64,000 nt of DNA, taken from assembly GCF_003367905.1 (NCBI RefSeq), contig NZ_CP029462.1, positions 2,232,001-2,296,000 of the forward strand. The letters are read 5' to 3'. Below the pieces are notes generated by a model. It searched no databases, had not been told where the DNA came from, and saw nothing but the letters and a program-made list of their open reading frames with translations. Of this stretch, positions 7,608-16,797 are shown piece after piece. The DNA comes from Megasphaera stantonii. Its GTDB lineage: Bacteria > Bacillota > Negativicutes > Veillonellales > Megasphaeraceae. Every line of letters begins with the position of its first letter. The stretch's first letter is position 1. The translations under genes and the position numbers were made by a program.

Positions 7608-10199
7608 TTAGTTGTCTTCGTGGCGGCGCATAGGCGTGAAGGTAAATTCACTGCCGTCGAAACCGATGGCGACGGTATCGCCTTCGCGTACTGTACCGGC
7701 GATAATGTCGTGGCTCAGCGCCGTTTCTACCGTATGGGTAATGAGGCGGCGGAGAGGACGGGCGCCGAACTGCGGGTTGAATCCCTGATCGCCCAGGGCC
7801 TGCAGCGCTTCATCGCTCCACGTAAGGTGAATCTTAACCTGCTTTTCCAGCCGTTCGCCCAGGCGTTCCAGAAGGATGGAGGCGATATCTTTGACCTGTT
7901 CTTTCTGCAGGGCCTTGAAGACGACGATGTCGTCGACACGGTTGAGAAATTCCGGGCGGAAATACTGTTTCAGCAAGTCGCGGACCTTTTTGTCGGCTTC
8001 TTCAAAATTCTGCGATTCGAGGATTTCATGAGAGCCTAAGTTGCTGGTCATGATGATGATGGTGTTCTTGAAGTTGACGACCCGGCCCTTGCCGTCAGTC
8101 AGCCGGCCATCGTCGAGAATCTGCAGGAGGACGTTGAAGATGTCTGGATGGGCCTTTTCGATTTCGTCGAGGAGGATGACGCTGTAGGGACGGCGGCGGA
8201 CGGCTTCGGTCAGCTGGCCGCCTTCATCGTAGCCGACGTATCCCGGAGGCGCCCCGATGAGGCGGGACACGGTGTGTTTTTCCATGTATTCGGACATATC
8301 GATGCGGATGATGTTCCGTTCGTCGTCAAAGAGGGCTTCGGCCAGGGTTTTGGCAAGTTCGGTCTTGCCGACGCCTGTCGGGCCGAGGAAGATGAACGAG
8401 CCGATGGGGCGGTTCGGATCCTTGATGCCGGCGCGGGCCCGCATGATGGCGTCGCTGACGACCTGGACGGCCGCATCCTGGCCGACGACTCGTTTATGAA
8501 GGGTTTCGTCGAGGTGGAGCAGTTTTTCCCGTTCGCCGGTGAGCATCTTGGTGACGGGGATGCCTGTCCAGCGGCTGACGACCTGGGCGATGTCTTCTTC
8601 ACCAACCTCTTCTTTTAAGAGCTGCGAATCCTGATGTTCTGCCAAATAGGCTTCCTGGTCCTTTAGCTTTTGTTCCAGTTCAGGCAGCTTGCCGTATTTT
8701 AATTCCGACGCCTTGGCGTAATCGTAGTTGTGTTCCGCTTGTTCCATCTGGCCTCTGACGGAATCGATTTCCTTTTTGATGGCCTGCGTGCGGAGGATGG
8801 ACTGTTTTTCTTCATCCCACTGGGCTTTGAGCTGGCTTTCTTTTTCTTTCAGTTCGTCTTTTGTTTCGACGATTTTGGCCAGCCGTTCTTTTGAAGCTTC
8901 GTCCGTTTCTTTCGTGAGCGATTGTTCTTCAATTTCCAGCTGCATGATCTTATGGCGCAATTCGTCGATAGGCGTCGGCATCGATTCGATTTCCGTGCGC
9001 AGCTTGGCGGCGGCTTCGTCGACTAAGTCGATGGCCTTATCGGGGAGGAAGCGGTCGGAAATGTAGCGGTCCGACAGTACGGCGGCGGCTACGAGGGCCT
9101 TGTCGCGGATGCGGACGCCGTGATGGATTTCATACCGTTCTTTCAGGCCGCGGAGGATAGTAATCGTGTCTTCTACGTTCGGCTGGTCGACCATGACGGG
9201 CTGGAAGCGCCGTTCCAGGGCGGCGTCCTTTTCGATATACTTCTGGTATTCGTTCAGCGTCGTCGCGCCGATGCAGCGCAGGTCGCCGCGGGCCAGCATC
9301 GGTTTCAAGATGTTGCCGGCGTCCATGGAGCCTTCAGACGCGCCGGCTCCTACGACCGTATGGATTTCATCGATGAACAGGAGAATCTGGCCGTCCGATT
9401 TGGCGATTTCGTTTAAGACCGATTTGAGCCGTTCTTCGAATTCGCCGCGGTATTTGGCCCCGGCAATCAGAGAACCCATGTCGAGGGAGTAAAGCGTCTT
9501 ATTTTTCAGCGATTCCGGTACGTCGCCGCTGACGATGCGGCGGGCCAGCCCTTCGACGATAGCCGTTTTGCCGACGCCCGGTTCGCCGATGAGGACAGGG
9601 TTGTTTTTGCGGCGGCGCGACAAGATTTCGACAGTACGGCGGATTTCGTCGTCGCGGCCGATGACCGGGTCCAGCTTGTTCTGGCGTGCGGCCGCCGTCA
9701 AGTCGCGGCCGTATTTTTCCAGGGCCTTATAGTTGCCTTCGGGGTTGTCCGTATTGACGTTGCTCTTGCGGTTGGCCTTAACGGCGGTCATAATGTTGTT
9801 TTTCGTCAGGCCGAATTCGCGGCACAAGGACTGCATATCGTCGCTGCTTTCTTCGACGATGCCCATGAGGAGATGTTCCGTGCTGATATAGTCGTCGTGC
9901 ATGGATTCCGCCAGCTGCTGGGCTTTGCCTATGACCCGGACCATTTCCGTCGACATGGACATTTGGCTTTGTCCTTTGACGGAGGGAATCTTTTTCAGCA
10001 TTTGTTCCAAACGGGCCTGTAGCATGGGCAAATCCGTATGGCATTCGGAGAAAATCGTGGAGAGAAGACCTTCCGGTTCCTTTACGAGCCCCATGAGCAT
10101 GTGGACGGAAGAAATTTCCTGATTATAGTGCAACGCGGCGATTTGCTGGGCTGACTGAAACGCGTCGATTACTTTCTGCGTGTATTTTTCGTTTCCCAT
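7608..10199 (-). CDS. clpB: ATP-dependent disaggregase ClpB
   Basis: ClpB is the Hsp100 hexamer that pulls proteins out of aggregates with DnaK. The 863-residue protein has the Clp N-domain (residues 1-145), a first AAA+ module with Walker A GEPGVGKT near 204, a long charged coiled-coil middle domain (about 405-525) that distinguishes ClpB from ClpA/ClpC, and a second AAA+ module with GPTGVGKTE near 605. No ClpP-binding loop is expected. The ATG has an AAGGAGGT site eight bases upstream. The promoter lies in the gap to the divergent Sel1 gene; no CIRCE element is visible there. Confidence 0.97.
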   Translation of the reverse strand: MGNEKYTQKVIDAFQSAQQIAALHYNQEISSVHMLMGLVKEPEGLLSTIFSECHTDLPMLQARLEQMLKKIPSVKGQSQMSMSTEMVRVIGKAQQLAESMHDDYISTEHLLMGIVEESSDDMQSLCREFGLTKNNIMTAVKANRKSNVNTDNPEGNYKALEKYGRDLTAAARQNKLDPVIGRDDEIRRTVEILSRRRKNNPVLIGEPGVGKTAIVEGLARRIVSGDVPESLKNKTLYSLDMGSLIAGAKYRGEFEERLKSVLNEIAKSDGQILLFIDEIHTVVGAGASEGSMDAGNILKPMLARGDLRCIGATTLNEYQKYIEKDAALERRFQPVMVDQPNVEDTITILRGLKERYEIHHGVRIRDKALVAAAVLSDRYISDRFLPDKAIDLVDEAAAKLRTEIESMPTPIDELRHKIMQLEIEEQSLTKETDEASKERLAKIVETKDELKEKESQLKAQWDEEKQSILRTQAIKKEIDSVRGQMEQAEHNYDYAKASELKYGKLPELEQKLKDQEAYLAEHQDSQLLKEEVGEEDIAQVVSRWTGIPVTKMLTGEREKLLHLDETLHKRVVGQDAAVQVVSDAIMRARAGIKDPNRPIGSFIFLGPTGVGKTELAKTLAEALFDDERNIIRIDMSEYMEKHTVSRLIGAPPGYVGYDEGGQLTEAVRRRPYSVILLDEIEKAHPDIFNVLLQILDDGRLTDGKGRVVNFKNTIIIMTSNLGSHEILESQNFEEADKKVRDLLKQYFRPEFLNRVDDIVVFKALQKEQVKDIASILLERLGERLEKQVKIHLTWSDEALQALGDQGFNPQFGARPLRRLITHTVETALSHDIIAGTVREGDTVAIGFDGSEFTFTPMRRHEDN

Positions 10200-10273
10200 A
10201 ATAAGACCTCCTTATATTACAGGCGATTCATAACGTAATATGGTGTGCGAGTATTTGTATATGCTCAAGTATC

Positions 10274-10301
10274 ATTATACCTATAAAAGTCAAAAAGTCA
10301 A
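10274..10301 (-). promoter_or_regulatory. clpB promoter with overlapping AGTCAA direct repeats
   Basis: On the minus strand TTGACT (10296-10301) and TATAAT (10274-10279) are 16 bases apart. On the plus strand AGTCAA occurs twice, at 10288-10293 and 10296-10301, one copy being the -35 box. This resembles CtsR half sites (GTCAAA) but the eight-base period is shorter than the usual ten. Confidence 0.65.
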
Positions 10302-10334
10302 TAGAACAAAAGATAAAAACGAAGAAGATCTATC

Positions 10335-10363
10335 TTGACAATAAAAAATCCCTTCCGTACAAT
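10335..10363 (+). promoter_or_regulatory. Promoter of the Sel1-repeat gene
   Basis: A perfect TTGACA (10335-10340) and TACAAT (10358-10363) are 17 bases apart, 31 bases before the start codon. Confidence 0.8.
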
Positions 10364-10393
10364 GCCAATAGGATGATAAAGAAGGGGTAGTAT

Positions 10394-11200
10394 ATGAAAG
10401 AAGAAAATCTCTTGACCTTGGAAAAGCAGGCCTTTCAGGGAGACGTGGAAGCGCAGTGCCGCCTTGGCGACGTATATTTTTTCGATGGCGATGAAGACGA
10501 CTTAGCTCGGTCTGTCTATTGGTACGGCATGGCGGCCCGCCGCGGTTGGGCCGAAGGACAGTATAACCTGGCTTATCAATACGAACAGGGATTAGGCGTG
10601 CCGCAGGACTACGAACGGGCCGGCAGCTGGTATAAGAAGGCGGCTCTGCAGGGACATGGGCCGGCGGCTAATAATTTGGGACATTTATATGAAATCGGCT
10701 GCGGCGTGCCCCAAGATTATAGGGAGGCCCTGTTTTGGTACGAACAGGCCGGACGGAGCGGCGACGCCGACGGGCAGTGCAACGCCGGCATCATGTATCA
10801 ATTTGGCTATACCGGCGAGGCCGATTACGAGCAGGCAGCCTATTGGTATGCCCAGGGCGCAGCTCAGGGCAATTTTATTGCCCAAAATAATTTAGGATAT
10901 TTGTATGAAATGGGAAAGGGCGTCGAAAAGGACGAGGCGAGGGCGGCAGCCCTATATGAGCAGGCGGCCTTTGCCGGCGACGGGCCGGCGCAGAATAATT
11001 TAGGCCAGCTGTACCGCGACGGCCGCGGCGTCGCTCAGGATTTGCAGCAGGCGGCGTATTGGTTTGCCTTATCGGCTGCCAGCGGCTATACGGAGGGAAT
11101 CAAGAATTATATACATGCCTTGGAGCATGGCGAAGGCGTGCGGCAGGATACGCAACAGGCCGCCTATTGGCAGAGTATGCTCCATGATTTAGAAAAATAG
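10394..11200 (+). CDS. Sel1-repeat (TPR-like) protein
   Basis: The 268-residue product is made almost entirely of about seven Sel1-like repeats of 36 residues, with the recurring pattern A-NNLG-LYE-G-GV-QDY--A--WY--AA--G. Such solenoids are protein-protein interaction scaffolds. There is no signal peptide or membrane segment, so it should be cytosolic, unlike many secreted Sel1 proteins. An AAGGGG site precedes the ATG by about eight bases and the gene has its own strong promoter. It stands alone between clpB (divergent) and gltS (convergent); its partner is unknown. Confidence 0.9.
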   Translation: MKEENLLTLEKQAFQGDVEAQCRLGDVYFFDGDEDDLARSVYWYGMAARRGWAEGQYNLAYQYEQGLGVPQDYERAGSWYKKAALQGHGPAANNLGHLYEIGCGVPQDYREALFWYEQAGRSGDADGQCNAGIMYQFGYTGEADYEQAAYWYAQGAAQGNFIAQNNLGYLYEMGKGVEKDEARAAALYEQAAFAGDGPAQNNLGQLYRDGRGVAQDLQQAAYWFALSAASGYTEGIKNYIHALEHGEGVRQDTQQAAYWQSMLHDLEK

Positions 11201-11291
11201 TAAGCGGTCTGTGCTGAATTTAAACTATACAATGCCGCTATTAAGAGAATCATGCCTACGGCAGTGTTAAGGAAAATAAATATAAAATAAT

Positions 11292-11336
11292 AACAGGCTG
11301 ATGCAGAGAATCTATGGATGCTGCATCAGCCTGTTT
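11292..11336. terminator. Shared terminator between the Sel1 gene and gltS
   Basis: A perfect 15-base inverted repeat (11292-11306 and 11321-11335, core AACAGGCTGATGCAG) lies between two convergent genes. It ends in only three T on the plus strand and an AT-rich tail on the minus strand, and probably serves both. Confidence 0.75.
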
Positions 11337-11345
11337 GTCATTACA

Positions 11346-12614
11346 TTAAATTAAGATGTTGATGAATAGCATGAGAATCGACGCGTTGACCGGGTCGATG
11401 ATGAGCGAACCGATGAGGGGGATGACGAAGAATGCCGTCGGCGCCGGACCGAAGAGCTCCGTCATAGCCGTCATATTGGCGATGGCGTTCGGCGTTGCGC
11501 CGAGGCCAAAGCCGCAGACGCCTGACGACATGACGGCCGCTTCATAGTTCCGGCCCATAGTGCGGTAGACGATGAAGTAGGCGAACAGGGCCATGAAGAC
11601 GGTCTGCGTCAGCAGGAGGACGATCATCGGAAGGGCCAGCGCGCCGAGCTGCCATAGTTTCAGGCTCATGAGGACGCAGGTCAGGAAAATGGTCAGCCCT
11701 AAGTTGCCGAGTACCTCGCTTTCCCGCTGGTATACGGGATAGACGTGGGTGAAGTCGGCAATATTCCGGATGACGGCGGCGACGAGCATAGAGCCGATGT
11801 AGGCCGGGAAGACGAGGCCGACGCTGACGAAGAAATTGCTGACTAACGTGCCCAGGCCCATAGCTAAAAAGAGGTGGGCCATGGCGTTCATGAAGCGGTG
11901 ATTGTTAATCGTCTGGCCTGATTTTTGTTCCTGCTCGATGGCTTCATGGGCTTTTTCTTTATCAGCTGCGGCGGCTTCCAGCTTTTCTACTTCCGGCTGC
12001 GCCGCGGCCGGGTCGAGGCGTTCTGCAGCGGCGCTGCTGTGCAGGTCGAATTTATGGACGAGGCGTTCGCCGACTGGGCCGCCGATGATGCCGCCGGCGA
12101 CGAGACCGAAGGTAGCTGCGGCGACGGAAATAGTCGTGCCGTTTTCAAGGCCTATTTTTTCCAGAACCGGGCCGAAGGCCGCCGACGTAGCGTGGCCGCC
12201 GACGAGGGGAATCGAACCTGTCGCAAGCCCCATGAGGGGATTCAAATCGAAGACGCTGGTCAATCCTACGCCGATGATATTTTGGCAGAGAATCAAAACT
12301 GTCGTGATTACGGCCATCTTGAATACGAGGACGCCGCCTCGCTTGATCAGGCTTAGGCTGGCCGTGTAGCCGACGCTCGTAAAGAAAAGCATCATGCAGA
12401 TATTCTGCATCGTCGTGTCCTGCTCATACGTCCAGATTCCGTTCGTGTACAAGACGCAGTTGAGGATTGCAAATAAGATGCCGCCGACTACCGGAGCCGG
12501 AATACAATACTTGCGGAGAAAGCCCAGCTTGACGCGCAGAAACACGCCGACGTAATATACGATGATGGCGGCCGCCAAGGTTTGATAAATATTTAGATTT
12601 AACGATATCCCCAT
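11346..12614 (-). CDS. gltS: Sodium/glutamate symporter GltS
   Basis: The product belongs to the ESS family of Na+-coupled glutamate carriers in the inner membrane. About ten hydrophobic segments are visible, with the two duplicated glycine-rich stretches of the family (PLVGGHATSAAFGP and GVCGFGLGATPNA). At 422 residues it is slightly longer than E. coli GltS because an Ala/Glu/Lys-rich soluble insertion occupies roughly residues 190-235, between the two membrane halves. A GGAAGGGG site precedes the ATG. It is a single gene, with no glutamate-metabolism neighbours. Confidence 0.92.
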   Translation of the reverse strand: MGISLNLNIYQTLAAAIIVYYVGVFLRVKLGFLRKYCIPAPVVGGILFAILNCVLYTNGIWTYEQDTTMQNICMMLFFTSVGYTASLSLIKRGGVLVFKMAVITTVLILCQNIIGVGLTSVFDLNPLMGLATGSIPLVGGHATSAAFGPVLEKIGLENGTTISVAAATFGLVAGGIIGGPVGERLVHKFDLHSSAAAERLDPAAAQPEVEKLEAAAADKEKAHEAIEQEQKSGQTINNHRFMNAMAHLFLAMGLGTLVSNFFVSVGLVFPAYIGSMLVAAVIRNIADFTHVYPVYQRESEVLGNLGLTIFLTCVLMSLKLWQLGALALPMIVLLLTQTVFMALFAYFIVYRTMGRNYEAAVMSSGVCGFGLGATPNAIANMTAMTELFGPAPTAFFVIPLIGSLIIDPVNASILMLFINILI

Positions 12615-12751
12615 GCTGCAAAACCCCTTCCAATTCCCTGATTATAAAATTTGATTTTGGGATATGAAATAAAAATAATAACATAGTACATCATAGCAAA
12701 TTTTTGCAGAATATACAAATATTAATGCGGACTGCATGGGAAGAAAAAAGA

Positions 12752-13969
12752 TTACTGGCGAAATATGGACTTTTTCATGGAAGGCGAGGCGTAATAATCT
12801 TTCAGGCCGCCGCGGCCGGACGGCGAGCGGAAGCACAGGGATTGTATATCGGTGCTCCGCATATCGTACTGGATCATTCGCTGCCCGAAGGGCGAAAGGC
12901 GGTTCAGGCCTGTCCGCAGCCTCGTAATGATGGGGATTTCTTTTTTCGCTTCCTTTAAGACGGACGCGCCGAGGGGCGACAAGGCCAATACACGGCCGTA
13001 TTGGGGCCCTTCGAGGTAGGCTTTTTCCATATCGGCGCGGCTTACGGCAAGGGCCGTATAGGCTCCCATGCGGCGCAGGCGGCTGTAGGCGTAGCGCTTC
13101 GTCTTCAAGGCGTCGAGCGCTTCCGGCCAGGACGTCGATTGCAGAAGGCAGCGTTGCCAGCGGTTTTCCAGGCCCTCCGAAAAGGCCGGCAAGGCGAGGA
13201 GTTCCTGCGGCGAGAGGAGGCGGCTGCGGTACAGGATGCAGTCGCCGTAGCGGCTGTAGTCGGCGTATTGGCCCTGAGAAAGGAGACGGCCTATGTCGGC
13301 CAGCTCCTTTGCTGGAAGATACGGCGCGGCATCTTCAAGGCGGCCGGCCTGCAGCTCGCGGCGAATCGCCGAGGCGCTGGCAAAGGGGCCGGTTAAGTCT
13401 GCTCCGTCATGTTTTCCTTGCCGGAGAATGGGGACGAATTCGAAAGACGGCGCGTAGCGATGAATCGCCTTGACGTATTCCAGGGCCAGCAGGGCGTTCG
13501 GCTCGCCGAGGAGCGCCGCCGTTTCCGGCGTAGTCTGACTGGCCGTGGCCTGGCTGACGTACTGGCCGTAGGTCAGCCCTGTTTGGCCGGGGCGGAAATC
13601 GTCGAGGACTGCAAGGGACGCCTGGGCGAGGCGATGAAAATCGTCGGCCGTACCGTCTTCTACGCCGCAGGACAGATGGGTACAGCCGAGGCGGGCCGCC
13701 AGCCGGACGGCGCCGGCGGCAAAGCCTTCGGCGCTGGACAAGGCGTAGAGGGCCGGCAGCTCGACAACGCAGTCGGCGCCGCCGTCCAATGCCCAGGACG
13801 CCCGGGTCCATTTATCGAATAAGGCCGGCTCGCCGCGCTGGACGAAAGAGCCGCTCATGACGACGACGATCGGCGCGCTGCTGCCGAAACGGCTGCGCAG
13901 GGTGCGAAGCATATAGTGATGGCCGTTGTGAAAGGGATTGTATTCTGCAATGACGGCAATGCGGTTCAT
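12752..13969 (-). CDS. tmcAL: tRNA(Met) cytidine acetate ligase TmcAL
   Basis: TmcAL (formerly YlbM) makes N4-acetylcytidine at the wobble position of elongator tRNA-Met, activating acetate with ATP rather than using acetyl-CoA. The 405-residue protein starts with the nucleotidyltransferase signature AEYNPFHNGHHYML, followed by MSGSFVQRGEPAL and DKWTRASWAL, all typical of the family. An AAAGGAG site lies eight bases before the ATG. It is divergent from a lipoprotein gene and acetate kinase; since acetate is its substrate, the location next to ackA is suggestive, though the two are on opposite strands. Confidence 0.92.
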   Translation of the reverse strand: MNRIAVIAEYNPFHNGHHYMLRTLRSRFGSSAPIVVVMSGSFVQRGEPALFDKWTRASWALDGGADCVVELPALYALSSAEGFAAGAVRLAARLGCTHLSCGVEDGTADDFHRLAQASLAVLDDFRPGQTGLTYGQYVSQATASQTTPETAALLGEPNALLALEYVKAIHRYAPSFEFVPILRQGKHDGADLTGPFASASAIRRELQAGRLEDAAPYLPAKELADIGRLLSQGQYADYSRYGDCILYRSRLLSPQELLALPAFSEGLENRWQRCLLQSTSWPEALDALKTKRYAYSRLRRMGAYTALAVSRADMEKAYLEGPQYGRVLALSPLGASVLKEAKKEIPIITRLRTGLNRLSPFGQRMIQYDMRSTDIQSLCFRSPSGRGGLKDYYASPSMKKSIFRQ

Positions 13970-14013
13970 AATAGTCTCCTTTATCTGACGTTTGAGTTTC
14001 TAATGTATTGTTT

Positions 14014-14019
14014 ATTATA
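14014..14019 (-). promoter_or_regulatory. Likely -10 box of tmcAL
   Basis: A perfect TATAAT on the minus strand, about 45 bases before the tmcAL start; no convincing -35 box. Confidence 0.4.
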
Positions 14020-14147
14020 TACTACGATGAAGGGCGATTGAAATAAAAAATAGAGTAGAATAATATGGCTAATATGCTTGTATAAAAGGCATGACAGGAA
14101 TTCATGATTGTCCTCATATTTCCCTTTTTATCAAAAGCGGAATATGC

Positions 14148-14153
14148 TATAAT
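14148..14153 (+). promoter_or_regulatory. Likely -10 box of the lipoprotein-ackA unit
   Basis: A perfect TATAAT about 40 bases before the lipoprotein start; the -35 region is a T run without a clear hexamer. The rest of 13970-14191 is AT-rich and holds no gene. Confidence 0.45.
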
Positions 14154-14191
14154 GAACGTAGTCTGGAGAAAGCATAAAATTAGGTGGTTGT

Positions 14192-14731
14192 ATGATGAAA
14201 CGATGGAAAACCTTATCTGTTGCGGCGATGACGGCGGCGGCAATGCTTCTGGCCGGCTGCGGCGGCGCTACGATGATGGAGGAATACAGCTTTGGATACG
14301 CCCAGCTGAAGGCCGGCGATTCGGAAGTATATCTCCTGAGTCCCTTTGATTTAGCCCATGTCAGACGGCAGGGCAGCGGCGCCATGATGTATGTCAACAA
14401 CGACAAGCACCTGAATCTGATCGTGATGTCGGAGCCTGCCGGTGAAATGACGCCGCAGATGGCAGCCGAGCGCGACGTGGCCATGCTGGAACAGACGCCG
14501 GATATTTCGGATCTGCAAACGAAGATCACTCCGACGACAGCCGGCGGAAGACCGGCCGTGAAAGGGGAGTATACGTACCGCGAACCCCTGAACGGCCAAG
14601 TATCCGATCTCGTCGTACAGAGTCTCTTCTTTGAAGATAACGGTCAAATTTGGCACGTCATGTACATGTACCGTCAAGGCGACGGCATGGGACAGGAAGT
14701 GACCGAGTATATTTTTGGCCAAATAAAATAA
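14192..14731 (+). CDS. Putative lipoprotein of unknown function
   Basis: The protein of 178-179 residues has a clear lipoprotein signal: Lys/Arg at the N-terminus, an Ala-rich hydrophobic core and the lipobox LAGC at about residues 21-24. The mature part is hydrophilic and predicted extracytoplasmic; I do not recognise the family. It contains a segment resembling stress-type or photosystem-like folds (TPTTAGGRPAVKGEY), but I would not assign it on that. Two adjacent ATGs are possible: AGGTGG is four bases from the first and seven from the second (14195). It lies 28 bases ahead of ackA and is probably transcribed with it. Confidence 0.8.
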   Translation: MMKRWKTLSVAAMTAAAMLLAGCGGATMMEEYSFGYAQLKAGDSEVYLLSPFDLAHVRRQGSGAMMYVNNDKHLNLIVMSEPAGEMTPQMAAERDVAMLEQTPDISDLQTKITPTTAGGRPAVKGEYTYREPLNGQVSDLVVQSLFFEDNGQIWHVMYMYRQGDGMGQEVTEYIFGQIK

Positions 14732-14759
14732 TTACAGAAAATGAAAGAGGGTAAATTGC

Positions 14760-15956
14760 ATGATCGTATTGGTTGTAAACTGCGGAAGCTCGTCCTTGAA
14801 ATACCAGTTGGTAAACATGGACAATGAAGAAGTCATGGCAAAAGGGGTTGTCGAAAAAATCGGCTTGTCCGATTCTTTGCTGACCCATAAATGGAATGGC
14901 CAGAAAAAAGAAATCCAGCAGTCTATTCCGGATCACCAAGTTGCTGTTAAGCTCGTATTGGATATTTTGACAGACGCAGAATGCGGCGTCATCAAATCGA
15001 TGGATGAAATTGATGCCGTAGGCCACCGTGTCGTTCACGGCGGCGAAGAATTCGCCTGCTCGACGCTGATTACGGACGAAGTCATGAAAGCCCTGGAAAA
15101 ATGCTCCGCTATGGCTCCGCTCCACAATCCGCCCAACATCATCGGCATCAACGCCTGCAAAGCTATTATGCCGAACGTTCCTCAGGTCGGCGTATTCGAT
15201 ACGGCCTTCCATCAGACGATGCCGGCGAAAGCTTTCATGTATGGCCTCCCGTATGAATTATACAAAGAAGACGGCATCCGCCGCTATGGCTTCCACGGCA
15301 CGAGCCATCGCTATGTAGCCGGCCAGGTTGCGAAAGTAATGGGCGTACCTGTCGAAAAACTGCGCATCATCAACTGCCACTTGGGCAACGGCTCTTCCCT
15401 GGCAGCTATCAAATACGGCAAATGCGTCGACACGACGATGGGCTTTACTCCCCTGGCAGGCGTACTCATGGGCACGCGCTGCGGCGATATCGACCCGGCT
15501 ATCGTCCTCAACGTCATGGATAAGCACAACTTGTCCACGAAGGAAATGGACGCTCTCATGAACAAAAAATCCGGCGTTCTCGGCATTTCCGGCGTTTCCA
15601 GCGACTTCCGCGATCTCGGCGACGCAGCGTCCCAGGGCAACGAACGGGCTCAGCTGGCGCTCGACATGTTCCACTATCAGGTTCGTAAATTGATCGGCGC
15701 GTTGGCTGTTGCCATGGAAGGCGTCGACGTCATTACCTTTACGGCCGGCGTAGGCGAAAACGGCATTGAAGACCGCGCCGCTATCTGCCAGGGCTTGGAA
15801 TTCCTGGGCGCTAAATTGGATCCCGAACGGAACAATGTCCGCGGCAAAGACACGCTGATCAGCACGGACGATTCTACTGTCAAGATGTACGTCATCCCGA
15901 CGAACGAAGAAATCATGATTGCCCGCGATACGAAAGACATCGTATCGAACCTCTAA
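14760..15956 (+). CDS. ackA: Acetate kinase
   Basis: AckA interconverts acetyl phosphate + ADP and acetate + ATP, the substrate-level phosphorylation step of acetate-forming fermentation. The 398-residue product matches family length and shows NCGSSSLKY at the N-terminus, the APLHNPPN motif, [19 protein letters not shown] and the [13 protein letters not shown] loop. An AGAGGG site precedes the ATG. Phosphotransacetylase is not in the window. Codon choice is noticeably more uniform than in neighbours, as expected of a highly expressed gene. A bulged terminator follows. Confidence 0.97.
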   Translation: MIVLVVNCGSSSLKYQLVNMDNEEVMAKGVVEKIGLSDSLLTHKWNGQKKEIQQSIPDHQVAVKLVLDILTDAECGVIKSMDEIDAVGHRVVHGGEEFACSTLITDEVMKALEKCSAMAPLHNPPNIIGINACKAIMPNVPQVGVFDTAFHQTMPAKAFMYGLPYELYKEDGIRRYGFHGTSHRYVAGQVAKVMGVPVEKLRIINCHLGNGSSLAAIKYGKCVDTTMGFTPLAGVLMGTRCGDIDPAIVLNVMDKHNLSTKEMDALMNKKSGVLGISGVSSDFRDLGDAASQGNERAQLALDMFHYQVRKLIGALAVAMEGVDVITFTAGVGENGIEDRAAICQGLEFLGAKLDPERNNVRGKDTLISTDDSTVKMYVIPTNEEIMIARDTKDIVSNL

Positions 15957-16022
15957 TAGGGTATATCTGGCGTCGGCCGGAAGGCGCGTCTGCTGCATGT
16001 AGTTTTTAACGCAACGTAAAAC

Positions 16023-16084
16023 AGGGGCTGGGAGCAGGGTAGAGGGAGTTAGATTCCCCTATGTTGCTCCAGCCCCTATTTTTA
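16023..16084 (+). terminator. Terminator of ackA
   Basis: AGGGGCTGGGAGCA (16023-16036) pairs with TGCTCCAGCCCCT (16065-16077) with one bulged G, enclosing a smaller AGGGGAA-like pairing, and ends in five T. Confidence 0.75.
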
Positions 16085-16097
16085 ATGAGGTGACACG

Positions 16098-16787
16098 ATG
16101 AAGCTGTTATACTGGGACATAGACGGCACGCTGCTGAATACGGGCAGGGCCGGATTATACGCTATAGAAGAAGTCTTCCATACCATGCAGGGCGAAGACG
16201 CGGCGGTGCCGCCTATTTCTGCCGGCGGCCGGACGGACAATTACATCTGCCAGCAGCTGCTGTATAAAGCGACGGGCCGCATGCCGACAGATGAAGAAGT
16301 GAGCTGGTTTTGCCGGGAATATGAAAAGAAGCTGATGAAATGGCTTAAAGTCAAGCGGGAAGAAAGCGTGATCTTTGAGCCCGTCCGCGATATTTTGGCT
16401 TTTTTTGCCGACCGGCCGCCCTTTAAGCAGCTGCTTCTTACGGGAAACAGCGTCCACGGCGCGCGCATGAAGCTGGATTTTTTCGGCTTGTCGTCCTATT
16501 TTGATTTCGACCATTCCGGCTTTGCCTGCAATTTTTACTATCGCGACGATTTAGCGCGCCACGCCTATGGGCTGGCTAAGGACGCCTGGGGCGACGCGGT
16601 GGAAGAAATGTATGTCATCGGCGACACGCCCTATGATATCCAGTGCGGCAAGGCCATCGGCGCGAAGACTATATCCGTCGCGACAGGCCATTATTCCTGT
16701 GAACAGCTGGCTCATCATGAACCGTGGAAGCTCTTGCAGACGCTTCCAGGGCCGGAAGAGTTTTTAGACCTTCTCGAATCGGAATAG
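16098..16787 (+). CDS. HAD-superfamily hydrolase, phosphoglycolate-phosphatase-like
   Basis: The 229-residue protein has HAD motif I (WDIDGTLL, residues 5-12), motif II (LLTGNS), and the C-terminal IGDTPYDIQCGKAIG of motif IV, with a helical cap between motifs I and II. The closest described relatives are phosphoglycolate and beta-phosphoglucomutase-type phosphatases, but the substrate cannot be read from sequence. GAGGTG lies six bases before the ATG. No promoter is obvious after the ackA terminator, so it may rely on read-through or a weak start within the terminator region. It is ten bases ahead of radA. Confidence 0.85.
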   Translation: MKLLYWDIDGTLLNTGRAGLYAIEEVFHTMQGEDAAVPPISAGGRTDNYICQQLLYKATGRMPTDEEVSWFCREYEKKLMKWLKVKREESVIFEPVRDILAFFADRPPFKQLLLTGNSVHGARMKLDFFGLSSYFDFDHSGFACNFYYRDDLARHAYGLAKDAWGDAVEEMYVIGDTPYDIQCGKAIGAKTISVATGHYSCEQLAHHEPWKLLQTLPGPEEFLDLLESE

Positions 16788-16797
16788 GAGGACGCTG

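Noticed and set aside
10255-10280. CIRCE element for HrcA control of clpB
   Set aside because: A loose GAGTAT/ATGCTC inverted pair is present but does not match TTAGCACTC-N9-GAGTGCTAA.
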